Source: Rehmannia glutinosa
Taxonomy: Eukaryota > Streptophyta > Magnoliopsida > Lamiales > Orobanchaceae
Length of the DNA stretch: 64,000 bases
Direction: 5' to 3'
NCBI GenBank assembly: GCA_016081115.2
Contig: CM071930.1
Span: 30,395,641-30,459,640 of the forward strand
Shown piece by piece: positions 53,619 to 64,000 of this stretch. The position numbers and the translations under genes were made by a program. The stretch's first letter is position 1, and each line of letters opens with the position of its first letter. The notes beneath the pieces are model-generated. The model made no database searches. It saw only the letters and a list, made by a program, of their open reading frames with translations, and was not told the DNA's origin.

Positions 53619-56600
53619 ATGGCACCAAAGAAAGGTTCAAGTTATGCCTTGGATTTCGTGAAATTGTCTCGAGAAAATGTACTTGGTGCACTTATTAATG
53701 CCAAAGGATTGGTTCAGCAATCATCTGATCAAGAAAGGGCGAATAAGATTGTTAAGCACTTGGAGAAATCTGGTTTGTTGAGGTTTCTCACTTTACCTAT
53801 GCCACATACATTTCTGGAAGAAGTGGAGTTGTTCTATGTGAATGCCTCCATTCATGATGATAGAATACATTCTTCTCGTGAATGGAAAAGAAGTCAAGTT
53901 AGCCGGCAATGACTTGACTTCTTTCCATTCACAGAAGAATAGATTCCATCATCGTGAATGGAGGCGTTCACATAGAACATATCCACTTCTTTCAGAAATG
54001 TATGTGGCAGCAGACTTGACTGAGCTGCTTCACCTTTCCAATAGCAGATTCAAGGACCTAAAAGACTATGAGTACGATTTCATGAAGATAGGGAAGAAGA
54101 TTGCGACCGAGGAAGCTGCAACCAAGTACAATCCATCAGCCACAAAGGTTGTGATCAAAGAAGAGTACCACAAGCTGATGGATGTGGTTGCCAAATGTGT
54201 GTATATCAAATTTGGCTCTTACAATCAGTTGTCCAAGACAAAGCTAACTATAATGGCAGCCATTATGTAAGAGCTGGAAGTGAATTTGAGTGAGTACATT
54301 TTTGATAAGCTATGTCAAAATGTACATAATGTGGAGTTAGCTGATGGAAGTTTAAGAACACCTATGGAATAGTCATTGGGTTTTTGCTAGAAAAGAAGGG
54401 ATTGTCGTTGAGAAAAGGTAAGGCATTCCATGTCAACAAGAGACTCATCAAGAGCAATCTGTAAGTTGCCGAGAAGAAGGCCCATGCAAAATAGAAGGGT
54501 GTTTGTGGGGGGGGGTGGCTGAAAGTGTACTTGAGAAAGAGACAGTTGCTCCTGCTCCTGCGTCGGTTGTCCTCGAGAAGAGAAGAACAACTATTCCCCA
54601 CAACACAACTGTAAAAAAGCAGAAGACTCAACCAAAGGGAGGGTTGAAGGATGACCAGAAGAATCAATTGTACGGGTTGAAGCTGAGGATTCTGAGGAAA
54701 CCGAATCAATTACAATTACCTTAGAGAGAAGCTCCATGAAGAATCGAGACGAGCAACCTGCTGCAGTTGCCCCTGTTATTGAAATAGCTGCAGTAGAATC
54801 AACTACCAAGGAAGTAGCTGCGGTTGAACTAGAGGAAGTGTGGGTTGAGGACACAGTTGCAATGGTAATTGAAAAAGCAGTTGTTGGGACCACTATTGAA
54901 CCTGTTGAGGATGTTAGGCCTCAAGAAGAAGAAGTTGCTGAAAGGGATACAACTGCGTCTGATGAACCAGGATCCCACATCTATCCTGACATCAAAGCTA
55001 GGTTGTATGTATGGAGAAAATGGAAGTTTTGCAACAGTTGGCAGCAGTTTCAGAGGCCCTAATTAATTGAAGAAGAAGAATGGCTTTTGGCATTTCTGAA
55101 ACATCCTTCTGTTACTCAAGCTCTTAATGAGATGTACGCCTGCACTGTGATTTTTGAAAAGAAGTAGGAAGAGAGGGAGAAGGCCCTTGAAAAGTGTAAG
55201 AGTGCTGAACCGCACAAATTTCCGTTCACAAATGCAAATATTCCCAATGCGTACAACAACGATGATAAAGGAACGATCGAATGAGCTGATGCAATGGAGG
55301 CTGCATAGCTAAGTCAAACATTAAGAGAATCCCATGAAATGAATGAGCAAGCTCATCTATCTGGGGTTGGGGAACCATCATTCCCTACTCTCATCATTGA
55401 AAGAGTGGCCGGTGAGAGACACAACTGCTTTCTCATCACCAGCTCACTCTAATGAGGAAGTTGAAAATAAGGGAAATTGCGATGAAGTTGGGATTGAAGT
55501 TGTGAATTTAGATGAAGATATGCAAGAGGGGAACCTAGTGGAGCCACACCCTAAAATTGCTATTGAGACAACATAGATCAAATTAATTGAGCATTCAAGA
55601 GAAACAATCAAGTCCCCAGTGTCAGTTGACCCTAGCCTAATTCAAAATCAGTCAGTTAGTGAGCCAGCTGAGCAGGAAACTAGGCACACTACAGCCAGGT
55701 CGGAGAAGGCTGTAGAGGAAAAAGAAGAACCTCTGAAGTTTGGAGGCAATGGTGAGAATGTTGTCGAAGAAGGAAATGTAAAGGCTATTTAAGTTGCAGT
55801 GATTGAGACTGTTGCAGTGAGGCACAAGGAATGTAGTTGCAGGCCCATGAAATTTCAGCAGTTGAGACTGTTGAAATAGAGGAACAGGTTGGAAGAAGAG
55901 TTGAAGCCACAACAATTGAGACTGTTGTTGGCAGTGAAAGTGCAATCCCAGAGGCTGAGACTACTAAGGATGCCACATTTGTAGAAGACATTTCAATGGT
56001 TAAGACTACTGCAAGGATTGCACAAGACCCATTAGCAGTTGAGATTGCTAGGGAAAATGTTCAAGTGACTAGTGATGCGCAGAAGTCCCAGAATCTGAAT
56101 CGGTTGAGCCAATGATCATAGATGCTTTTACAGACATTAAATTAGAGGCAGAATATTCATACATAACTGATGAAATGGAAGCTAGTGAATTAGTTGAATC
56201 TGACAAAGAGGCCACTGATCCAGAGGATACATTGAAATACACCAGAATAAGGTTTGTGTTAGTTGATCACCCTCCTCAACTAGCTCAATCTCCCGCAAAG
56301 GAGGCTATTGGAACAATTGATGGAATGAAACTCAAAAGGAAGTTCCAACTGCTGCCAGTGAAGCTTTTAAGATAGTTGAGGCGCAGTCTGATCAATAGGC
56401 TACCATAAATGTGGCTGGCGATCAAGTTTTTCCAGCTAAAGCATAAAAAGTTGTTGGTCAGGGTGACATGGCAAGGATTCCCCAAGGAGGAGTGCGACCT
56501 TCCTCAGATCCTATTGAAAATGGGTATGTTACATTTTCCATTCCGAGAAGATATCCCGTGGGAATAAGAACTGAGGAAGAACTGCCAGATCCCGAGTACA

Positions 56601-57944
56601 TGTGCACCCAGATGATTTGCATGTTCCTTCGGGTACAAGAATCATTTCGTATGGCCATGAATTCGAGTTTTCTCCAAAAGACAATCTACAGATTTTCGCA
56701 GAGCCTTCAAAGTATTGTGTGAAAAAATGGAGGCAATGGAAAAGGGTTTTGCTGATTTAAACACTCGAATTGACAATCATGATGCAATGATCTTAAGAAA
56801 TATCTGTGGATCAGTGCTAAGAATCAAAGAATGGACGCAATAGACTAAAGCACTTCGCAGGGAACAAGTCGGCTACTTCAGACAGCTGTATTTTAAGCTC
56901 TTGGTCTGGGGTGCTAATCAACTTGCATTCCAACAGAGGAAATGGAATAATATCGTCAGATGGAAAGAAATCATTTCACATATATGGAGCTACTAAAACT
57001 AAGATGGAGAAAAGGTTGGAGAACATGGAAGTTACAATGAAACAAGAGTTGTCCTCCGTGAAGAAATAGCTGCAAGTGGTCAGCTCAAATCAATCAACAA
57101 CAGACACCATGACCTAGAAGAAGCTTGATTTCATTCTTCGATCAGTCCAACCTTCCTTAGGTGATGATGCCAAAAGGAAGAAGAGAAAGCACCCTCGACA
57201 ACATCGATAAAAGGCAAAGTCACCACCTATATCATGTCTCAACCTCATCCATCCTTGTCAGCTGAGGAAAAAACTTAGTTAGCCTTTTAGAAATCAAAAG
57301 AAGAAATTGCTATGCTCGACAAGAGTTAGGAGAAAATGACTGAGAATCTAAAGAAACAATATGTCGGTCCACCAACGGGGTTTCTCCCAAGAGAAGTTAC
57401 TCCACCAGCAGTTCCCTTAGAAGAAAGGTCAAATGAAGAGTTCTATACTCTTTTATTAGAAGGTTACTATGCAGGGATGGACATTAGTGATGCTTGGGAT
57501 TTGTACTGGGCAAAAGCCTTAAAAGATATTGAAAAGACTAGGAAGCAGCCGACTCAAGGGAAGAAAACCAAAAGTCAGCAGCCACCCAGCAACCAAGTAT
57601 CTAGAGGAGGCAGCCATGTAGAGGGAAGAAGCGCAGAAAGAGGAAGAGGCAAAGATTCACACTCTGGTGGCAGAGGTAGGAGCTCTCCACCTAAAAACGT
57701 AAGTGGAATCATGGCCATTAATACTTTAAAAAGGGATGCGCCATATTGGTTCGGCCTACGTGAATCTCAAAACAGAGAAGATGAGCGTAGAGCTAATGAA
57801 ATGGCATGAAAGTTGGAAATGGAAGAGTTGGAGCTGAGAAAGAAAGAAGAAGAGGAGAAAAGGAGAGTTGATGAAGAAAGGAGAAGAAGAAGGGATGAGG
57901 AAGAAAGGAAGAGCAGAGCCGAAGAAGAAGAAAGAAGAGGATGA
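53619..57944 (+). pseudogene. Extra gene (E4)
   Basis: MAPKKGSSYALDFVKLSREN begins the N-terminal domain. SGLLRFLTLPMPHTFLEEVE, LFYVNASIHDDRI, YHKLMDVVAKCVYIKFGSYN and GKAFHVNK-type sequence (about 54420) follow. Then come a Glu/Val/Thr-rich middle, SHIYPDIKARLYVWRKWKF (54970), charged helices, GMDISDAWDLYWAKAL (57476-57520), a Gly/Arg/Ser-rich stretch and a C-terminal Lys/Glu/Arg helix ending at TGA 57942-57944. It has many stops and shifts and, near 53800-54008, an inverted duplication within the N-terminal domain. The length, 4.3 kb, equals E1 and E3. Confidence 0.62.
53800..54008. repeat. Inverted duplication (fold-back) inside the E4 extra gene
   Basis: The left arm (about 53800-53898: gccacatacatttctggaag ... 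gaatggaaaagaagtcaagt) and the reverse complement of the right arm (54008-53908: gccacatacatttctgaaag ... gaatggaaagaagtcaagtc) align over about 100 bp, with roughly one mismatch in ten and a 9-bp spacer (tagccggca). Confidence 0.85.
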
Positions 57945-58128
57945 CAACAGCAGATGAGATGAGAAGATAGCTGTCAGAAATTTTTTGTTTTGTATTTTTA
58001 CAATGTACTTGCAATATACATACAACAATGTAAGTGCCTGAATATACTTTGAATAAATTTTCGAACATTCATTTTCAATTCTTTATTTTATGGCACATGA
58101 TGTTGTAGAAAAGTTTTGGCATCATCAT
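57945..58128 (+). other. 3' untranslated region of E4
   Basis: AT-rich and non-coding, ending in the family block 'aagttttggcatcatcataa' before the PPT. Confidence 0.6.
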
Positions 58129-58140
58129 AAAGGGGGAAAT
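58129..58140 (+). other. Polypurine tract of E4
   Basis: 'aaagggggaaat' directly before the LTR. Confidence 0.88.
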
Positions 58141-59563
58141 TGTTAAGAAATTTATTGTATAGATTTTGATGATGCTTAGAAAACTTGTATTAGAAAGTTG
58201 GCATACCCCAATTATGTATGTAATTTCTACTTTGTAATATTTAGATAAATTAGCTGAGTCAATAGCAGCTAAGTAGAAGTATGCAGAAGACTTACGGAAG
58301 GATGCATATAGCAATCAGCTGAGTCGCAGCTGAGTAGATCAGAAGAGCTTCAGTCATGTACATCAGCTAATTCTTTCGGAAGACTTACAACAGAGTAATT
58401 CATTGAATGAAAAAAATGACTCAACTCAAGGGGTAAAGAAGCCTAAGGACTTAAAGACAATTAAATATGTCTACTATGTTGAAAGTATAGAACTTACCTA
58501 TTTCGGTAAGGGTGGCAAACCTGCAACCTTAAAGTGTTCATGCTGAAAGAGTGCAAGAAGCTTGAATCAATGAGAAGCATACATGACTCTGAACCGTTTC
58601 AAGAGCCTGGAAGTACTAAATCTCAAAGGTTGGGTCAAAATCAATGCTGCAGAAACAAGACAAGCCAACGAATAAAAATAAGAGTTTGAATTTTGTCTAT
58701 CTCATCAAAGGACAAAATTTGAACTCCTATTATAGAAGGATGAGAAATTTATAGGGAGAAAAAGTGAGCAATTATTCAAAGCAACATAGAACTTGCAATC
58801 ATTCAAACAATATTTGCAAATACTCTCTCAAGAAAAAAATCATACATCCTCAAACCTCCATCGAAAGACATTTTATCCAACACATTAACGTGGAAGATAG
58901 AAATTGTTCTTCAAAGTTGAAGAGGAAAACATTTGTCAAAAGCAAAGGGGTCTATATTTCCAAGAAGTGAAGGAAATATAGTGAGGTTCAAGGTCAAACT
59001 AGATTCAGGTCTAAAGGAAGTTTGTGTGATCTATTCCTGAAGATTTGAACATCTGAAGTAGTGAAGGAGCTGCCTTGTAAAGAGTTGAGTCCCAGAAGTA
59101 TAGTTGGTTGTGTGATCAAAGCTAAATTGGACTGTTGTACTTTTGTAACAAAGTTATTGTTACATTAGTGGATTACTGCTAGAGTACGAGAAGAGTGGAG
59201 TAGATGAATTACCCCATCCTCGAACAACTATAAATCTGTGTTGTTTATATTCTGCATTTAGTTTCTGCAAATTTATTTACTTGTTATATATTCTATCCTA
59301 CTAACAATAACCAATCCAAAAAGTATAAGTGTTGACAAACCAATTTTAAAAAAGGGTGTAGGACTTCTGTTGTTAATCAAGAAAACTGAGTTTCTAAAAG
59401 TTAACTACACTCATCTGAGTTACTCTATCAACAGCTCTCTCTGAGTCTGTTAAGTGGTTAACATTTCTGCTGAAGTAAAACTCTGATTTTATTAAGAATC
59501 GAAAATTTGGAAAATCTATTCAACCCCCATTCTAGACTTTACTCACACCCCTTGGGACCTACA
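58141..59563 (+). repeat. 3' LTR of E4
   Basis: TGTTAAGAAATTTATTG to GGGACCTACA, with the same ends and overall order as the E1 and E3 LTRs but shorter and more diverged. A TATA-like 'ctattatagaagg' lies at 58727-58739. Confidence 0.9.
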
Positions 59564-59565
59564 CA

Positions 59566-59570
59566 CAACC
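59566..59570. repeat. Target site duplication CAACC (left, solo LTR)
   Basis: CAACC precedes the solo LTR and recurs at 60760-60764. Both copies belong to the E5 sequence cacaaccaactt. Confidence 0.93.
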
Positions 59571-60759
59571 TGGTAGTCCAAGTGGCTACGAAGATCTAGA
59601 GGAGAGTGAATAGATTTTCCCGATTTTCCAATATATGCCCTATTTTTTGAATATGTGAAAAACTCTACAAGAATGAGATAGATATAAGAAGAATGAACAC
59701 AATGATTTAAAGTGGTTCAACTCATGTAGAGCCTAATCCATTATCGCATGGTATGCCCGAGTGGATTTCGAAAAGAAAAAATGTATTAATTGATACCAAA
59801 CAATTACAACTTTACCTTGAAGAGCACCAAACTCTTCTTACAACCTTGAAGAGTCGTAAACTCTTCAACACCTAAAGAATCAACCAAGTGTGTTCTTACC
59901 AAAAGAACACTTAACAAGTATGTCTTATTTTGGATGACTTGACAATCAAGATTAAAACTCAAGAAAGTATACAACCATGTAAATGCAAGTGTAATTAAGA
60001 AAAGAAGCTTAATAAGCAAGATGTGAAATTTTAGTGCATAGGCTATTACAACAAGAGTATGAAAATGAAAATAAGCTTTAGAAATTTGCTGAATTTTTCT
60101 TGTTGTGATGTACAATAAATGTATTGTTTTTTTATCCTCTAATGCTTCATCTATTTATGGAAGAGCTCCAAGATGTAGTCTTCAATATATGCTCATCCTA
60201 TTTGAATTTTGTTGCAAAAGAAGGATCAAAATATAGCTCCAAACAATGTTTAATAAATGTAAATCATAATTTCTGAGAAGTGTTTATTCAATAGATAGAA
60301 TTTGCTATCCAAAGACTATAGCGACCGGTAGCTATGCTGAAAATTTGAATTATTAGACTGTTGAATTAAGTTTTGATGTAGTATGGCATCTAGGGCGACC
60401 CGTCACTGAGTCTATACCACAGTGACTGGTTGTTATGGATAGTGATTGTTCGCCTTAGAAACATATAAAAAAAGATAGAAAACTCAAAAATTCAGGCACC
60501 GGTCGCTATCGGGGGCGACTGGTCGCCCTCCTCTAGAATTTCTCTTTATTCTGTTTTATGTTTTAAAATATTCAGGTACAAGTCTCCCTACTAGGGCAAC
60601 CAATCGACCTCTTCATAGATAAGTTGTTCGATTTTTGTCAAAAATAAAGTTCAAGAACAAATTCAATAATTTAGTATAAATCAACTTTTGGAAACATTGT
60701 TTTGGTATAAACCTCATATATGAAATCATCAAAATAAAAATGAAAACATTGATCTAACA
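59571..60759 (-). mobile_element. Solo LTR of the E2 family
   Basis: Plus-strand start TGGTAGTCCAAGTGGCTACG and end GATCTAACA match the E2 LTRs along their length. These include the inner TATA box (60151-60160, ccataaatag on the minus strand) and degenerate ACCGGT palindromes (60325-60560). A perfect 5-bp duplication flanks it, and no internal region is present. It is the usual product of recombination between the two LTRs of one element. Orientation is assigned by comparison with E2. Confidence 0.88.
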
Positions 60760-60764
60760 CAACC

Positions 60765-60970
60765 AACTTACTTCAGCTACGCTCTTTGCTAGTAGACATG
60801 TGCTTGGTGTGGAAGTTGACCAATCTACCACATACATGTTCTTCTTTCTAATCCCAGATAACACTATTTCATTATTTCAACATCTCTTATCTGGCATACT
60901 CCCATGTTGAATCCAACATTATATCCTTTGTCAGAAAGTTAGTTGAAGTTTAAGCCTTCAACATATACTA
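60765..60970 (-). pseudogene. pol: pol fragment before integrase (E5)
   Basis: The reverse complement of about 60780-60850 reads gaacatgtatgtggtagatt and translates like KNMYVVDWSTSTPSTCLLAK, matching E1 12188-12245 (KNMYVADWSTATPSTCLLAK). The sequence nearer 60960 corresponds to AYVEGLN...LLSI of E1. Only about 200 bp remain between E6 and the solo LTR. Confidence 0.78.
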
Positions 60971-61129
60971 TGAAAACTGAGAATGTTTACAGAGATGGAA
61001 GCTATTTATAGAAGAATAGAGAGAGGCGGTTAGCTAACATAATTTAACTAACTCTAACAATTTGTAATTTGTAACTAAGCGTGTACAAACAAACATCAAG
61101 CATAAGGTACAACACTAATACAACCCCTA

Positions 61130-61397
61130 TGTATCCGGATGCGCCGAGGGAACCACATGTTGTAGGAGAAGCTTGTCACATAAAAATGGAACCCGACCCG
61201 GTGGTGAAAGGCTTGGTAAAAAGATCGGCGGTTGCTGCTCTCCAGATGGGATATGCCTAACATCAATTTCTTTGGCCATGACTTTGTCCCTAACAAAGTG
61301 AACATCGATTTCAATATGCTTAGTTCGGGCATGAAAAACTTGATTGGAAGCAAGTGAAACAACACTCTAGTTATCACACCAAATAATTGTAGAACTC
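61130..61397 (-). pseudogene. pol: RNase H C-terminal fragment (E6)
   Basis: Minus-strand reading across frames gives IIWCDN, VFHARTKHIEIDVHFVRDKV and IDVRHIPSGEQ, the C-terminal end of copia RNase H (family: DNxSA...HxRxKHIEID.HFVRE). About 3.5 kb of the usual gag-pol is missing between this and the Gag fragment. Confidence 0.8.
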
Positions 61398-61793
61398 TCA
61401 ATCTGAACCCCCAAGTTCCTTGAGCAAGGAATCTTTAGATTGCGTGTGAAAAATTGTAGATAAAACACTCCAAACCTCATGTGAAGATCGACAACGGCTG
61501 AGATGACCTAACATATATTCACTGATTAAAGAAAGTAACCAGCTAAGGAGAAATTGATCCTTCCTCATCCAATTCAAGTGTTCAACACTAACTGCAGATT
61601 CAGTTGAAGAACTTGCCTCCGGAGATGCAGGAATATCCATACCAAAAAGTATATTTTCAAAACCATAGGCTCTAACTGTAGAAAGCACCTGTAACTTCCA
61701 GTAATTGAAGTTGTTTCTATCCAATCTCAGAGTCATCGATGGAAAATATGGAATTGAGCTTGCAACAATAAAAGAAATAGATTCAGGAGCCAT
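61398..61793 (-). pseudogene. gag: Gag N-terminal fragment (E6)
   Basis: A 131-codon minus-strand frame, MAPESISFIVASSIPYFPSM, TLRLDRNNFNYWKLQVLSTV, then DQFLLSWLLSLISEYMLGHL and SSHEVWSVLSTIF. This is the start of a Retrofit-type copia Gag (UBN2-like domain) without the zinc knuckle. It is followed directly by RNase H sequence in another frame. Confidence 0.8.
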
Positions 61794-62075
61794 CTCCGTA
61801 GAAGAAGAAGAAGCAAGAACAGTAAAAAAATCGCCGGAAACGAATGCCAGAGAGATTATTGGAGGATCACCAGAGCCTTAGCTTTTGATACCATACTGAA
61901 ATATAAACTGAGCATAGTAATATATTTTGTATATATGAAACTGAGGAATGTTAGAGATGGAAGCTATTAATAGAAGAATAGAGAGAGACGGTTAGCTAAC
62001 ATAATTTAACTAACACTAATAGAATTTGTGACTAACTTTGTACAAACACTGAAGCATGAGGTACAACACTAATAC

Positions 62076-62912
62076 TATATCTGTGATTTCCAAGCCATTT
62101 TTCTTGATTGATCCAGTGCCTTTGATTTCCCCAGGAGCTTCATTTCCTCCAAATATGACTTTAGATCTTTTTTTCTTCCTTGAATTTTGTTAGATTGCTT
62201 TATTCTCGGTCATGTGTTTTGAACATCCACTATCCATGTACTTGGTTCATTGGCACTCAGCTCTTCCCTAAACCTGCAATCAAGAAAATCAAACTTTAGG
62301 TACCCATATTTGTGTAGATCCTGAGGGTATATGGTGTTCCAACTAACTTATAGACAAATGGTCTGACTCTAACGGGTTGCCACCTTTTAGTTCCATAATC
62401 ATAATTATTTTTGGCAAATTGTTTGCGTGCCTTTGCTACATATGTCTGTCTTTTTTGTTTGTGTGTTTGTGTATGCATGTGTACACTTGTATTCTTGTGA
62501 TAATATGAGAAATGTTGTCCTCTGTGTGCATGGTGTCTTGATGTGAAAGTGTGCCGATTTTTATGCCAAGCGAATGACCTATATTAATTCTTAGGCCTTT
62601 GCCATTGTAGCTTGTTTCCCTTTGGAATCTGCTGATATTTCATGGGTGGGTTCCTATCACCTTATTTTGGATATTTTCTACCATTACTATCATATGTTTT
62701 CTTTCTTTGAAAGTTTATGGAGTCATTGGTAGTTCTATTTAATTTAACAAAATACTTCTTGTTCGGAGTTTGCTGATGGACTCTTCTGAATTTGGTTTCA
62801 ACAGTCGTTTCAGTATACTCAGTTGGTTTTTTTTTTTTTCCTTTGTCTTTGTATCCAAGACAGCATGTGTGTGCTTTTTTGGTTGTATGAGGGTGCAGTA
62901 TATGGAGTCTTA
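62076..62912 (-). pseudogene. gag: Gag C-terminus and protease region (E5)
   Basis: The minus strand reads QTPNKKYFVKLNR and NSINFQRKKTYDSNGRKYPK-like blocks (62800-62670; E1 equivalent at 11350-11440), then FAKNNYDYGTKRWQPVRVRP (62430-62370). The protease region follows (about 62270-62200: a Trp-Ile-Val-Asp-Val-Gln-type reading where E1 has YMDSGCS, so DSG is not clearly intact), then KITD-type sequence to the E6 border. Multiple frame changes. Confidence 0.75.
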
Positions 62913-63423
62913 GGTTGTGATTGGTTGTGCTTTCATTCTGTCCACTTTCATTTTCTGAAAGAATAATGGTGAAATTTGTTCTAAAAGTGAAAGTTTGATG
63001 TGAAGAGAAAAAGTAATGATTGTGTTGATATGATGGAAAATCTTTTAGAGATGTTGTTTGTTCGTGAAAAAATTTGTAGTGAAAAATATAATGCAAGAAA
63101 ATTGAATAAAAATGAAAAATTCATCAAAAATAGACAATATGGGCCTCACTTTATATCTTTTATAATCAAGATTAAGAGAAAAAATAAAAATAGTTACAAA
63201 TTAAATAAATTAACAGAATTTTGTATATGAATAAGGGGAGAAGAGAGAAATAAATAGTGTAATTAGGTATTGAGAAGTGTGAGAAGGAAAGAGAAAAATA
63301 AATTTAGAAAGAAATGAGATTTTCTTTGAAAAATTTTCATCTGTTACACAAACAATCACACTTCCAACTAAATTTTCACTCAAAAATGAAAATTTTGGAA
63401 AAGTTTCACAACCAATCACAACC
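62913..63423. mobile_element. Tourist-like MITE in E5
   Basis: Perfect 17-bp terminal inverted repeats GGTTGTGATTGGTTGTG (62913-62929 and 63407-63423), an AT-rich non-coding interior and flanking trinucleotides tta / ttt. This size and target pattern fit PIF/Harbinger (Tourist) MITEs. The E1 sequence without the insertion (gtcttggatttttgag) shows the empty site. Confidence 0.78.
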
Positions 63424-63999
63424 TTTGATTTTTGGATTCTCTTATTTCTTGAGGATCCTTTTTCTAAGATCACTCTTGGAGTTTGAGTGCTCACAAAGGT
63501 TTTGAAACCTAATCCAGCTTTCTCTCTAACTTCTTTTTGTATCATCATCAATTCATCCAATGTTTTAGATGATTTGCTGACTGATGCAATAACATTTTTA
63601 AGCTCTAGCTCTCTCTTTTCTTTAGCTTCACATTCTGCTTTGACCTTTTCCATTAAAGCCTTCAACTCTTTGTTCTCATCAGCTAAGTTACTTAGAGCAC
63701 TCATCGCTTCAGTCAGCTGTGAGTTTTGGCTTTTGATTTGGCCGTTTTCCTCATTTAAGAGTGTGTCTGAGGATTTTATGTGCTCAAAATCTTTCATTAT
63801 TTTGCCTTATGAATCATAAAGATCTGTGGGTGATGATGTGTGACTGTCATGATCACTATCGTCAGAATCAGAATCAGAATCAGATGAGTTAGGAATTACC
63901 TCATCTTCCTATTCTTTGGCCATAAGATAAATTAATGCCTCTTCTTCAATGTCACAAGAGTAGCCCACTTCACTACTTTCTGACTCTACTATTTTCTTG
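63424..63999 (-). pseudogene. gag: Gag middle region (E5), runs off window
   Basis: The minus frame from 63797 reads MKDFEHIKSSDTLLNEENGQ, LSNLADENKELKALMEKVKA and KNVIASVSKSSKTLDELMMI, a coiled-coil segment matching E1 10840-11100, with ADENKEL instead of GDENKES. Its last 65 residues are read through the MITE. Upstream, toward 63999, sequence equivalent to E1 10640-10830 is present with a stop (MAKE*). Confidence 0.8.
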
Positions 64000-64000
64000 C

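Larger units (their letters stand above)
52406..59563 (+). mobile_element. E4: 5'-truncated third member of the giant copia family
   Basis: It begins inside RT, at the position equivalent to E1 14285, and runs through RNase H, the leader, the extra gene, the PPT and a complete 3' LTR. The 5' LTR, gag and most of pol are missing, replaced by CACTA-type sequence. It is more diverged from E1 than E3 is, including in the LTR (1423 bp). Its 3' end lies inside E5 (next bases cacaacc), so it inserted into that element. Confidence 0.85.
60971..62075 (-). mobile_element. E6: internally deleted copia element
   Basis: Short LTRs (60971-61122, 152 bp; 61897-62075, about 179 bp) share tagctaacataatttaacta and gtacaacactaatac. 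A minus-strand PBS-like tggtatcaaaagc precedes the right LTR. The interior is only about 775 bp: a Gag start joined to an RNase H end. The flanking 5-mer TACTA occurs on both sides (60966-60970 and about 62073-62077), with a probable 4-bp loss at the right border. It is non-autonomous. Confidence 0.78.
60760..63999 (-). mobile_element. E5: minus-strand copy of the giant copia family, interrupted
   Basis: On the minus strand, gag and protease-region sequence enters at the right window edge and proceeds leftward to the pre-integrase region. It ends at the E4/solo-LTR insertions. E6 (60971-62075) and a MITE (62913-63423) interrupt it. Collinearity with E1 9500-12280 is clear. The 5' LTR, PBS and gag start must lie beyond 64000. 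Confidence 0.85.

Noticed and set aside
60971..62075. TRIM element
   Set aside because: It has short LTRs but still carries recognisable gag and RNase H coding sequence, so a deletion derivative of a copia element is the better description.

Overview
This window is plant nuclear DNA, from a repeat-dense intergenic region of a eudicot. The evidence is Ty1/copia elements primed by initiator tRNA-Met, plant LINE, MULE, CACTA, hAT and Tourist-type DNA transposons, and broken fragments of plant gene families (NRT1/PTR transporter, wall-associated-kinase-like kinase, subtilisin-like protease). A short inverted-repeat element built on 'gagaccgtctca' resembles repeats common in Lamiales; that placement is tentative. 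I found no intact host gene, rRNA, tRNA or CRISPR array.

Layout. 1-7775: degraded fragments, mostly on the minus strand: an NPF transporter exon, a 5'-truncated LINE, a WAK-like kinase pseudogene, a copia remnant and the 3' exons of a subtilase pseudogene. 7781-30365: copia element E1 (plus strand; LTRs 1587 and 1585 bp; target duplication ATGTC), sitting in the subtilase gene. Its 5'-side exons resume at 31170, after a hAT-like element (30375-31169). E1 carries gag, pol and a second gene of about 4.5 kb between pol and the 3' LTR. That second gene is split by E2 (17738-26151, minus strand, duplication CGAAG), a Sirevirus-like element whose protease coding region is missing. 31700-34342: AT-rich DNA with an inverted-repeat element between two AAT microsatellites. 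34343-50935: a MULE transposase pseudogene split by E3 (35601-49655, duplication CCTCA), a second 14-kb member of the E1 family. 52090-52405: CACTA-type ends abutting E4 (52406-59563), a 5'-truncated third member. 59571-60759: a solo LTR of the E2 family (duplication CAACC). 60760-63999: E5, a minus-strand E1-family copy that runs off the right edge. E5 is interrupted by a 1.1-kb deletion-derivative copia (E6) and a 511-bp Tourist-like MITE.

The most interesting biology is the E1/E3/E4 family: about 14-kb copia elements with a large extra gene. Its product would have a globular N-terminal domain, Pro/Ala-rich and basic linkers, a conserved 'YPDIQxRLxxWRKWK' segment and long charged helical regions. 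In all three copies the gene is preceded by its own TATA-like and CT-rich leader. One caution affects everything in E3 and parts of E1: differences between copies, and between the two LTRs of one element, pile up at CAG/CTG trinucleotides. This looks more like a sequencing or polishing artefact at CHG-methylated sites than decay, so many frameshifts in E3 may not be real.
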